A stretch of DNA of 64,000 bases, from the NCBI GenBank assembly GCA_033782935.1, contig JAWQEG010001425.1, positions 26,001-90,000 on the forward strand, in the 5' to 3' direction. Below, piece after piece: positions 29,531 through 40,600 of this stretch. The position numbers and the translations under genes are program-made. The notes under the pieces were generated by a model. It was not told where the DNA came from and did no database searches. It saw only the letters and a program-made list of their open reading frames with translations. This DNA comes from Petrolisthes cinctipes (lineage: Eukaryota; Arthropoda; Malacostraca; Decapoda; Porcellanidae). How positions within the stretch are numbered: position 1 is the stretch's first letter; each line of letters begins with the position of its first letter.

Positions 29531-31008
29531 GGGTGGAATTGTCCAGTGTCGCCTGTGCTGTCCAGTTTATGTCGGGAAGGTTAAAGTCACCAGCCAACCA
29601 TATATTTTTGGAGGGGTCAATTTTAGATAAACAATCGTCAAGGGTCTGCAGGTATTCTAAGTTTGAATTTGGGGGACGATAAAATGATCCTATAATGAGT
29701 GTCCTGCAGCCCTGTATCTGTATTTTAGTTCATATAATTTCAGAGTCCGCGTTCAGTTCGGTGGCTGGGGTCGCAACTAGTCCTGGCTTTGTCGCAATTA
29801 GGACTCCGCCATGGTTATCGTCTATTCTGTCCTTCCTGTGTAGGGTCATATTATAGGGACTGTCCGTCGGGAAGATTTCACTGTCCTGGATGTCAGGTGT
29901 GAGCCAGGTCTCTGTCCCTATAATAATGTCGGGGTCATAGGTATGGAGGGTTTGGTGAAAGGCGGCTCTTTTGTTTATGATGCTGAGGAAGTTAATGATT
30001 AGGGTACGAAGGGAAGACAGTTTTTTATGGGTGATGGAGTCGAGTGTGGTATTGGTGGTAGAATGGGGTGTGAGGATGGATGATCTATTGGGGATGGTGA
30101 TTGGTGTTATGGAGAATGAGTGTGCACTATGAAGAGTCTGGTTGGGTGTAGAATGGTTTGGGAGTGGATGAGTGGATGATGCTGAGTTAAGGGAGGTCAT
30201 GTCTTGCTGTCGGTTTTGTGTAGGGGAGGAATTGTCTCTGTTGCGTCTACCTAAACGTCGGGTGATCCTATCTAATGGTGGAGATGTGTTGTGAGTTGTG
30301 GGTGGTGATGAAGATGAAGTGGTGGTGTCTAATAAACTGAATCTATTTGTGTAGTGTATTGGGGAGTGAAAAAGGGAGGAGGTAAAATTGGGCGCACCAC
30401 AGCCCCAGCAGATCCACGAAAGGCTCCGACCCTCCAATCCGTCGAACGCTGCCGTGAAGTCCCCAACACAGCTGACATGATACCAGCCTGCATGCTGCGA
30501 AAACCTCACAGCAGCAATCGCACTGGATGGCCCGCTGGCCCCATTTGACCGCCCGTCGGCATAATTGACAGGGGTACTTTGGGGCGCTGGGGCCAGGGTT
30601 GATCAGAGCCCCTGTGTCACCACACAACATAAGGAGCAACAGGGCACCCCGGAGATTGCTGAGGCAAGCCACCTTTAACCCTTGAGGGCCCTTAGGGGTG
30701 CCCAGGTTCCCAAACAGGTGTGTGTATATGGAGGTGTGGGTGTAGATGTCTGGTGTTAGTGAGTCTGGTGTGATGGTATGTGTGCAGCCAGTGTTTTTAT
30801 TGTCAGTGTTGTAGAGTATTAAAACTAGTGAACAGTATGTGTAGAATATTGTTAGTGTACATGTGTATGTTGTTTTGTGTGGGGTGTGTCTGTACATGTT
30901 TACAAGCACTAATATAAATATACAATACAGACTTACCCCTGTACCGAGACAGTCTGCACGGCTGCAGGAAGGAATAAAATGTAAACATATATTGAACCTT
31001 GTCAACAT
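29531..31008 (-). pseudogene. PHD finger and endonuclease part of the decayed LINE
   Basis: The N-terminal block NPGPSAPKYPCQLC, followed by AIQCDCC and, in a second frame, GWYHVSCVG and WICWGCG, gives the C4-H-C3 spacing of a PHD finger preceded by the common LINE phrase 'CGD..NPGP'. A Ser/Thr/Pro-rich linker follows. The endonuclease then shows DIIIGTETWL, DNHGGVLIAT and, after another break, GSFYRPPNSN and AGDFNLPDINW. The endonuclease nicks target DNA to prime reverse transcription. Two frame breaks make the copy inactive. Confidence 0.75.
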
Positions 31009-31040
31009 TTCTGCCCTTATGCAATAAGGTCATTCTCGAC

Positions 31041-32406
31041 AATTTTTGTTGGTGGACGTCTCAATATCCCAATAGATAAGTTACTAACATATATTTTATG
31101 GCCAAAAAACTTCAAGTGGTGGGACTTCACCTGAAGTTCACCACCAGGGTGTGTTTACAATGTCCAATCGACTCCAACGTATCCTTATGGTGTTCATAAA
31201 AGTAACTGGAACTTGCCCAGTAGATGAATATGTGTTATAAATACGAAAATATGGTTGCAATTACTTGCAAATTTGTTTCTAAATACATGTGTATAGATAT
31301 TATTTTTATTTTTATTTCATATTTCAATACAGGGTCTCAATAAGGCATGGTCCACCCTCCCTAGCCACTCATCCCTTTAATTCCAATAATATTTAGGTTT
31401 TGTGATGTGGCAAGTGAGTGTTCCTCATAGGGAGGGGTGTTTAAAACTACGATTTTTACAAGTAAGGGCCCTCAATTTTTTTAAAACTACGGGCGTGCTT
31501 GGCAAATAATAAAAAATCACGTCATTACATTTTTTTTCTACTGCCATGGGTGCAATACTAATGTCAGTAACGTGGATACATGCATTTTATATTTATTTTT
31601 ATTGAACTGTTTATAACTACCTGATTTGTTTGTATAGTTAACAATGTAAGTATATTCATGTTAATATTATTTGTCGTTTGTGGGTCGGTTTACTCTGATA
31701 AAACAATGATAATTTTAAAGTTTCACAAGAACCTCGCAACTTTTGTACGAGGAAAGGAGTACCAACCATAGACCATAAACCCTTGAAGATAAAATGGGAA
31801 AAATAGTATCACAAACAAAACAAAATAATCCCAATGTTACACACACAACTAAAGCACAACTCAATGATAGATATAAATAAGTGAGGAATGATGAAGGATG
31901 AAGCACATATAGTGTAAATAATGATTATATAAATTGGGTTATATTGGCAGACCTGATGGTATACTGGAGTACATGCAAGTTTCAGCAAGCGGATGGCTGT
32001 CTCAATTTTGCCAAATATGGGGAATTTTCTCTAGATATGAAGAATTAGAGGTAACAATGTGGAAATTACACAAAGATTGTTCAAGAGTAAATGGGGAAAT
32101 TTCTACCAGACGAAATAATATAAGATGAAGATGATAAATGTACAGTACAGTCGTGGTCAATAATAATCATCCACATATGATTATCTCAAACAATTTGTTG
32201 TCTAAGGTTTTCACGTTCACATAATTTATGATGTTATTGTTTTAAGTATTATAGTGTGTAGCTGTTTGTAGTAAATTTAAAGATGGAACTTAACCCATTT
32301 ATTGAAAAGTTTATCAGCTAAGGAACATATAGGGAAGCTGTCAAACTCTTACGTGAGTTGCCCCTGTATGGATGAGTATTGTGATGTGATGTGATGGTGT
32401 CTAGGG
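31041..32406. other. No gene recognised
   Basis: AT-rich sequence. The phrase 'taaaactacg' occurs twice around 31441-31495 as a small tandem motif. Short open frames have no family features. Confidence 0.5.
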
Positions 32407-33074
32407 ATGGCCTTAATTAATTTTCAAAGACTATCTTCAAGAGTAAATAGGGAACTATAGAGGTAAAGACTGAAATCCTCTGAAGTCGTTAAGGGGGAAG
32501 TTTTGTGTTAGTAAATCTAGCTGGAGCAAGTGAATCCTCCAAACTATTCTAAGCAACAGAACACCATTATTTGTGTTAACTTTGGCCTGTTTCCTGGTAT
32601 ACTTTGGAGAAATCAAGGCACTCTAATGTACAGTTGGCCACACATGAAGCTGGTATGACTTGTTACTTGTGAGGAGGCTACAAAAGAAACGAACGTGAAA
32701 AAAGATGTAGTTTGTTGACAGGCAGACAGTAAAATATTATTACTGTCTGCTTGTCAACAAACTATAAATTTTGCTCACTTTCCTTCCTGTTAATTGTAGG
32801 TATCTCACAAGTAGCGATCGAGGCGTACCAGGTTCATGTGTGGCCAACTGTACATTAGAGTGCCTTGATTTCTCCAAAGTATGCCAGGAAACAGGCCAAA
32901 GTTAACAAAAATAATGGTGTTCTGTTGCTTAGAATAGTTTGGAGGATTCACTTGCTTCAGCTAGATTTACTAACACAAAACTTCCCCTTTAACGACTTCA
33001 GAGGATTTCAGTCTTTACCTCTATAGTTCCCTATTTACTCTTGAAGATAATCTTTGAAAATTAATTAAGGCCAT
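32407..33074. repeat. 668-bp near-perfect palindrome (foldback element)
   Basis: The left arm begins atggccttaattaattttc at 32407 and the right arm ends with its reverse complement at 33074. Inversion continues almost to the centre, where a tight hairpin (32708-32764, tagtttgttgacaggcagac...) closes it. Diagnostic mirrored phrases include 'gaatcctccaaactattcta' / 'tagaatagtttggaggattc' and 'cacatgaa' / 'ttcatgtg'. There is no coding potential. Diverged relatives are at 13-14.3 kb and 17.4-17.9 kb. Confidence 0.93.
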
Positions 33075-33169
33075 GCAAAAGAGAAAAAAGGGAATTACCA
33101 CCTTAAACCTGGGGAAAATGTAGTGAAGGAGAGTTATGAAGAGACATGACATGGGGTATTGGTAACACT

Positions 33170-33535
33170 GTCATCATCATCATCATCAATGGCGGCAGTG
33201 AATGGCCTTATTTCTTGACTCGTACACACGTTGAGTCTTGTTTAAACCTGACGTGCTTACACAACTCTGCACATTATTCCAGTAGTAGTTGGTGAGGAGG
33301 TAAGGTTATAAGACGACACTCCAACCCAGAAAATAATAATAATATAACAAACATCACTTGGACAACAATAACAACAACTTGATACTTTACTCACTCGTCT
33401 GTGTTAAAACTTAAACTTAATTTTGGTATTTATTTTTACATGATGATGGAAGTGGCAGTACGGACCTTCAATAGTGGTGAGATATTATTATTATTATTAT
33501 ACATTTATTTTTAACTAATCTTGTAATACCTTGTG
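33170..33535. other. Spacer, no gene recognised
   Basis: It holds a short ATC run near 33174-33187 and an ATT run near 33486-33500. No other feature is supported. Confidence 0.45.
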
Positions 33536-33688
33536 GACCTTACTGTATAATAGATATTTTACTGTCATTACCCACTTATTTGGACCATTCTAAGACACTT
33601 TTCTTCTATGGTTTTTCTTCCTCAAATGCCCCGTTTCCAAGATAGGGCATATTCAAATGGGGCATTTTGAAATTAGCCTGACCTCTTG
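33536..33688 (+). repeat. Dispersed 155-bp repeat (second copy)
   Basis: Nearly identical to 8574-8727 in the same orientation. It is followed by 'cttgctcttgctcttgctg' and, about 110 bp on, by the C-terminal LINE fragment. Confidence 0.85.
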
Positions 33689-33801
33689 CTCTTGCTCTTG
33701 CTGTTACAGGTACCCCGGGTGTTTATTCCAGGGTTGGCCTTTGTATCGGCAGCTCCTGTAAATAGAAATCGAAAAAAAAAAACAATACCACGCATATCTA
33801 T

Positions 33802-34530
33802 TCACTTTCTACATCTTGCATACCACATTTTCTCCAAGAATTCTTTCACAGCACCAATCATTTCATCTGTGGTCTGATCACACAGACCTAACAGTAATAT
33901 CGTCCATTCTCTCCCTGTTAATTCCATTCCATCACATTCCATTTCAGTCAGGATGATTTGCATCATCTCTGTTCTGTCTCTCTCATACTTCTCACATCCC
34001 AGCATCACATGTTCTACCGTTTCATCCTCTCCTGTGTCACACATCTGGCATACCTTGCTTCGGGATTCAGACCATCTATAACTTCTTGCATTCACCTCCA
34101 TACATTGTGCTCTGGCTCGAAAGAGTAGATCACCACCCAGACTTCCCTCATACCACTTCACATACTCTGGGCATTCTTTCTCCTTATACCATACAAGAGT
34201 TTCCTTTTGTTCCATATCATTTTTCCACTTTCTAAACCCCAGGCATTTAACTTCTTTGTCAATCTCACTTTTCCACTTTCTTGCATCCCAGTCTAACCCC
34301 TCTCTATTCCTGCTCATTATTTTCCACTCATGCATAATTCCTATAACTACCATACCATTCATATATACCATTCTCTCACACTTCTTTCCACATTTGCCGT
34401 TTCTAATGTTCCACATATAAACCTTTCTTGCCAGTCTTGTATCTTCCATTCGTTCCAGTCTTACTTTGTATCTAAGGGTTGCTTTCACCAGTCTTTCTCT
34501 GAATGTACTCCATCCCATATCACCTCTCAA
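33802..34530 (-). pseudogene. LINE ORF2 C-terminal fragment, second copy
   Basis: One open frame of 242 codons contains WSTFRERLVKATLRYKVRLE, then the Cys/His cluster CQMCDTGEDETVEHVMLGC with KYERDRTEMMQ. It ends near the stop at 33802 (YARCRK). It is the same family as 12312-12946 but longer at the C-terminus and unbroken. The upstream RT part is missing: the copy starts after 'MRGDMGWS', where TG-rich microsatellite DNA begins. It is probably a truncated or chimeric insertion. Confidence 0.7.
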
Positions 34531-34534
34531 AGCT

Positions 34535-34690
34535 GCTATCGCTGTATGTTTGTGTGTGTGTGTGTATGTATGTCACTTTTTCAACGGAGCATACACACAT
34601 ATATACATATATTTATATATATATTTACATACATACATATTTATGTATGTATGTATGTATGTTTATGTGTATGTCACTTTCTCTTACGGG
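34535..34690. repeat. Compound TG/TATG/TA microsatellite
   Basis: GT, ATGT and TATA units span about 150 bp. The phrase 'tatgtcacttt' occurs on both sides of the array (about 34569 and 34671). Confidence 0.8.
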
Positions 34691-34756
34691 ACATATCACT
34701 GTTACCAATACCCTACCTAATAAAACTATTGCCAATTAAAAATACCTACCTTTCTT

Positions 34757-35616
34757 GTACTATTTACGGGATAGTAGTCTCTATGATCGGGGTTCATACG
34801 GGTCCATACTAGCGGACCCTCGCATTTCACTGACTAAAAGTATCGAAAGTTCTCAGTGGAAGTTTTCGAGAAATTAAAAATAGGACTAGAAATAGTGATG
34901 TGAAAACAGCATACATACGGGAGAAAATGGAAGTATTTTAATCCTTACCTGACTCACCTTATCAAATCTTTTAAACACCCCCACCTCCAACACACACACA
35001 CACAAACATTTTTACATGTGTTGATATTTCTCAGTAGGGACAGTATAGAAAAAATAGATGATAATTTACTTTTCATAATCTATTGTAGTTAATACAAACA
35101 CCAAAATCTAATCAAATATATATACATGGGTCTTAACTAAGTAAAATAATGTATAATATTTAAAACTAAATTTAATACATAAATTAATACATTAATACAT
35201 AAATTAATACATAAAAGCGACGGTGTCTGTATATGAACTATGTAACATTCAACTCAAATCAAGTGTGTGTGTGTGTGTGTGTGTGTTGGAGGCAGAGGTG
35301 TGAAGTGATTTGATAAGGATTAAAATATTCTCGTTTTCCATACGCAGCCAGAATGAAGGTTTTTTCCTGTATATATTTGCTATTTTCACAGCACAATTTC
35401 TATGCTTATATGTCATTTCTCGAAAACTTTTACTGAGAACTTTCGATACCTATACATATGAAGAAATTTTAGAAACAAAAATGATTCGCCTACATTAAAT
35501 CTAAGCCCTGAATTTTGGCAAGAAAGTTAGGCATTTTTGCCACTGAAATGAGAGGTCGCTAATATTGACCCTTATGTACCCCCACCATAGAGACTACTAT
35601 TCCGTCCCATATTAGG
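34757..35616. repeat. Foldback element with arms of about 260-360 bp
   Basis: The left arm (34757-35015, atagtagtctctatg... through ccacctccaacacacacac) is inverted at 35253-35616 (gtgtgtgttggagg... catagagactactattcc). The right arm carries extra internal sequence near 35440-35530. The outer sequence continues to about 35720 and is shared with 1-410. Between the arms are an AC tract, a GT tract and AT-rich DNA. No gene is present. Confidence 0.85.
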
Positions 35617-36278
<662 letters not shown>

Positions 36279-36419
36279 ACAAGGAGTTACAAGGAAAAGA
36301 AGTACCCTAGGGGACCTTACGATCCATACAAAGAGGGTACCTGTGGGTTTAGTTGCGCAAGTAGGCGACCGTCCTCGAATGTGTCATGTGAAACCATCAA
36401 GGAACACTCGCACAACTGC

Positions 36420-36886
36420 TTAAACACCTAGACGGTGGTTTAAGACTTTGTCTAATCTGGACTTGAACTGATCCACAGAGTTGCTGTTGACTACATCAGC
36501 AGGAAGCGCGTTCCAAGTACGGCAGATGCTGTATGTAAAGAATTTACCACACAGATCACGGTTGTATCGCTTCAGTTCAAGTTTGTAGCCATGATTCCTG
36601 GTTGTACCCTCACTGAGTTGGAAAATGTCCCTGTAATCTACATTGTCAAAGCCTCGTAGTATTTTAAACACTTCGATAAGCTGACCACGCAGTCTCCGGG
36701 TTTCCAAAGAGAACAGGTCGAGTTCTACCAACCGATCTTTATAGCTCTTGTGTCTAAGAGAGGGTATAAGTTTGGTTGCCCTGGCTTGCACTCGTTCCAA
36801 TCTCGCGATATCCTTCCGGTAAGAAGGACTCCAAAACTGGACTGCATACTCCAGGTGCGGTCGGACAAGGGAATTGTACAGACAAA
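36420..36886 (-). pseudogene. C-terminal end of a CR1-like LINE, severed by Gypsy copy 2
   Basis: It encodes the end of an RT-bearing ORF: MERVQARATKLIPSLRHKSY, LDLFSLETRRLRGQLIEVFK, and NALPADVVNSNSVDQFKSRL near the stop. These blocks follow the RT in CR1-superfamily proteins. The frame runs into the 5' LTR at 36891. The matching N-terminal part continues at 42889 on the far side of the LTR element, with GTAC duplicated, so a single insertion split the gene. Confidence 0.85.
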
Positions 36887-36890
36887 GTAC

Positions 36891-37438
36891 TGTTATGAAT
36901 ACCTGGATTCACTCCACCACTTTGATTCAAAACTCCATGTATTGAAACCAATCTTGTATGAAACTGTGGTTCAGTTCCTGTTTTAGTGGGCATACAGTGT
37001 ATAGAGGGCGTACCAGTAGTTTCCCTTCTGGTTATTACTTGAGGCTGACTCTAGTTTGAGGGTATAAAAGGAGCAGACTTGGGTATCACAGTCAGTCTCT
37101 GCATACCAGGGTAGGATAAACAGTGTGTTCCATGGATCTACCTCAGCTCCAGCTTTGTCCCTCCGAAATGGCTAAGTGTTGATATTGTTCTCTTATACTG
37201 TGCTCCTATAGGAATATTGTTTATTATTATTATTATAATTAGGGTACATATTGTGTTGTGTTATTGTGTTAATGTTGGGTGAATGTAATGGAGTAAGACT
37301 TGGGTCATGAATTGGAGATTTGTGTAATGTTCTGTTTGTTGTTTAATGGTTTTTTTAAATATATATATATATTAAAATATCAGTCTGTTTATATGTCCAG
37401 GGGTTACCATTTAACTGATAGAAGGGCATAACTTAACA
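36891..37438 (+). repeat. 5' LTR of Gypsy copy 2
   Basis: It contains a clear TATA box (tataaaag, 37063-37070), which marks the likely element promoter. The (AT)n tract near 37362 is 4 bp longer than in the 3' LTR. Confidence 0.93.
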
Positions 37439-37456
37439 TGGGGGCCTGTCCGGGAT
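37439..37456 (+). promoter_or_regulatory. Primer-binding site of Gypsy copy 2
   Basis: TGGGGGCCTGTCCGGGAT lies immediately after the LTR end (CTTAACA at 37438). The same core occurs after the LTRs at 22477 and 55380. Confidence 0.75.
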
Positions 37457-37600
37457 CTCCATTTCCATATGACCTATAGTCTTGTATTAATTACTGAAGC
37501 CTGTATATATATACATTATAGCGATAGTTCAAAATTCGGGTCTAGTCTGTTTTGTTTGTTGGTCTCTGATTTTATACTGTGTGAATCCTCCACTTTAAGA

Positions 37601-40600
37601 ATGGAGTTTAACTTGGATAAATTTGTAGAGAACCCATCAGTACCTTACTTAAAAAGTGTTAAACTTCGTAAGGAAGACTGGATTGTTCTTGGCTCTCATT
37701 GGGGTATTGCTTGTAAGAAAACTTGGAGGAAGAGAGAGATTCAAGAAAAAGTAATAACGGAACTGGTAAATAAAAGGATTTTAGATGAAAGTGCACATGC
37801 ATTAAGTGAGGACCCTTCTGGTCTATTAATGATGAAGTTAGAAGCTGGAAAAGAGGAACGTGCACATGAGCTGTTAGCCTGGAAGGAGAGAGCTGAAGAA
37901 CGACGTTTTCAATTAGAATTGTTAACAAAACAAGCAGAGCTAGGCATAACTTTGAGACCAACAGATGGGACGGGTTCAGACACATTTGATATAATGAAGC
38001 AATCCAGATTAGTTCCTTCATTTGATGAAAATGACCCAGAGGAATTTTTCCTACAATTTGAGAAGACAGCCACCTCATTGTCTTGGCATACCAAATATTG
38101 GCCAGTCCTAATTCAAACTAATTTAGTAGGTAAAGGGAGATCAGTATACTTGTCCTTAGATATTAATGAAAGTAAGAATTATAAAGTAATTAAAAAATCT
38201 GTTCTCAATGCATATCAGCTGACTCCAGAATTTTATAGGCAAAAATTTAGAAATATAAGGAAAGGTGATGCTTCGTCTTATATTGAACTGTCTCATACAG
38301 TGAGGAAATTAGGTAAAAGGTGGTTAGATTCTAATAATGTTGAAACACGTGAAGAATTGGAGGAACTTGTGTTATTGGAGCAGTATAAGAGAGCAGTGCC
38401 TTGGGAGGTGAAAGCATATTTAGAGGAGCATGAGGTTAGATCTTTGGTCCGGGCTGCTACCCTGGCAGAAAATTATGCATTGACTCATAAAGGCTTTAGA
38501 TACAGGTCGCCTCACCAATTAGAGAGTAGGAAAGCAGACTCAAAGGTTTTGGGTGGTAATTCTGTTAGGATTTTCTCTCCTTTGTCTGGTGAAGGTGGTC
38601 CTGATAAGGCTGGTGGATCAACCACGTCTAGTTATTCCCCAGGTAAAAGGGAATTAATGTGCTACTATTGTAAGCAGTTTGGACACATTAAGGGTAACTG
38701 CCCTAGGTTATTAGCCAGACAAAAGTCTAGTAAGCAGATTAGTATGACTTGTAATAATGATATTGATCATATTCCAAGTGACATACATTCAGAAACAAAG
38801 TCTGAGTTATTTGAACCCTTTCAGTTTGGCGGGTTTGTGAGTGTCAGTGACCACGGGAAGTGTTTCCCTGTTCGTATCTTGAGAGACACTGCTTCTTCGT
38901 GCAGTATATTGCTTAAGAGTGCAGTTCCCTTCATAGAGGACGTTTTGACTGGCGAGGAAGTAGTATTGCAGGGTGTTAGTGGTGCTGTCACGGTGCCGTA
39001 CGGTAGAGTGTTTTTAAAAACAGATTTAGTCTCTAAAAATGTTAATGTTGCTATTCAGGATAAGTTGCCTGTAGAGGGAGTGTCATTTCTGCTAGGCAAC
39101 GATATTGCGGGTAATAAAGTAGTCCCTAATCCAATAGTAACATCAGTTCCTACTAGGGTTAATAATACTGACGCATTGGAGAAAGAAATACCAGGGTTAT
39201 TTCCTTCGTGTGCTGTGACTAGGAACATGAAGAAAAATGCAGAATGTGATGTGGTTCCTAGTACCACTGATGATGAGGACGATGATTCAGGTATAGGTAG
39301 TTTGTTTCAAACCGATGTGGTTCATAACTCACCTGTGTTGCCAGAAGAGGTTGTGTCCCCTGTGGCTGGCTCACATATCGATACTGAATCTGTGTTAGTG
39401 GATACTGTGCCTGTGAGCAGAGATATGTTGTCGGAAGCTCAACGAGGTGATCCGGAGTTGAAGTCTTTATTTGCTAGAGCAGTAGATTTAAATGAATCTG
39501 AGAAACTTTCGGTATGTTACTATTTAGACAATGATGTCCTCATGAGAAAATTTCGGTTGGCTGATATTGCAGCTAATGAAGAGTGGAATGTAACCAGACA
39601 AATAATTGTACCTAGTTGTTACAGGAAGGATATCTTGAGTCTCGCACATGATTTTGCTGGTGGTCATTTAGGTATCAATAAAACGTATAACAAAATTCTT
39701 CCTAACTTCTTTTGGCCTGGTTTAAGAAGAGATGTTGCGAAGTATTGTCATACATGTCATGTTTGTCAAGTGGCTGGTAAACCAAACCAGGTATTAAAGA
39801 AGGCTCCGTTGCAGCCTATAGTCCCTTTAACTGAGCCATTTAGTAAAGTTATTATTGATTGTGTTGGACCAATGCCTAAAACAAAGAAAGGAAACCAATT
39901 TCTATTAACGATCATGTGTGCGACCACAAGATATCCTGAGGCTATTCCTTTAAAAAAGATTACTACAAAAGCTGTTGTCAATGTACTGCTAAGATTTTTT
40001 ACCCAATATGGTATTCCCAAATATGTACAGTCTGATCAGGGAACAAATTTTACTTCGAATGTTTTCAAACAGGTAATGAAAGAATTAGGAATAACTCATT
40101 ATACAGCCACTGCCTATCATCCACAATCCCAAGGGGCACTTGAGCGTTTTCACCAAACATTCAAGTCTATGCTCACTAAGTATTATATAGAAAGTGATAA
40201 AGATTGGGATGATGGAGTGCACTTTATGTTGTATGCTATTAGATCATGTCCACAGGAGTCCTTAGGATTTACTCCATTTTCCCTTGTGTATGGTCATACC
40301 GTTAGAGGCCCTTTAGAGGTAATGAAAGAGTGTTGGGTAGATAAAGACTTGGGTATGCCATTGCCTCAGTATGTAAAAAAATTTAGGGAACTGTTAAAGA
40401 GAGCTAATGAATTAGCAAGAAGTAATTTAAGTAAAGCCCAAACTGCCATGAAAAATACCTATGATCTAAAAGCTGTGGAGAAGAGTTTTAAGCCAGGTGA
40501 CTCGGTGTTGGCTTTTCTTCCATTGTACAGTAAGCCTTTTCAATCGAAATATAGTGGTCCTTTTGTTGTGAAGGAGAAACTGAGTGACCTTAATTATTTG

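Larger units (their letters stand above)
27000..31040 (-). mobile_element. Non-LTR retrotransposon with PHD finger, endonuclease and RT (decayed)
   Basis: About 4 kb on the minus strand encodes, in order, a Cys-rich PHD-type finger, an apurinic-type endonuclease, a reverse transcriptase and the C-terminal domain. The frame is broken at least three times (in the PHD region near 30,450, near 29,720 and near 27,560). The 3' end on this strand reads 'acttgaacttgatcttgaa', a short repeat-like tail rather than poly(A). It is CR1-superfamily-like by motif. Boundaries are approximate and no target duplication was found. Confidence 0.8.

Noticed and set aside
33802..34530. Open frame of 242 codons considered as a host zinc-finger gene
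   Set aside because: The same Cys/His block and preceding WSTF..RYKVRLE motif recur at 12312-12946 with decay, which fits a LINE C-terminus and not a host gene.
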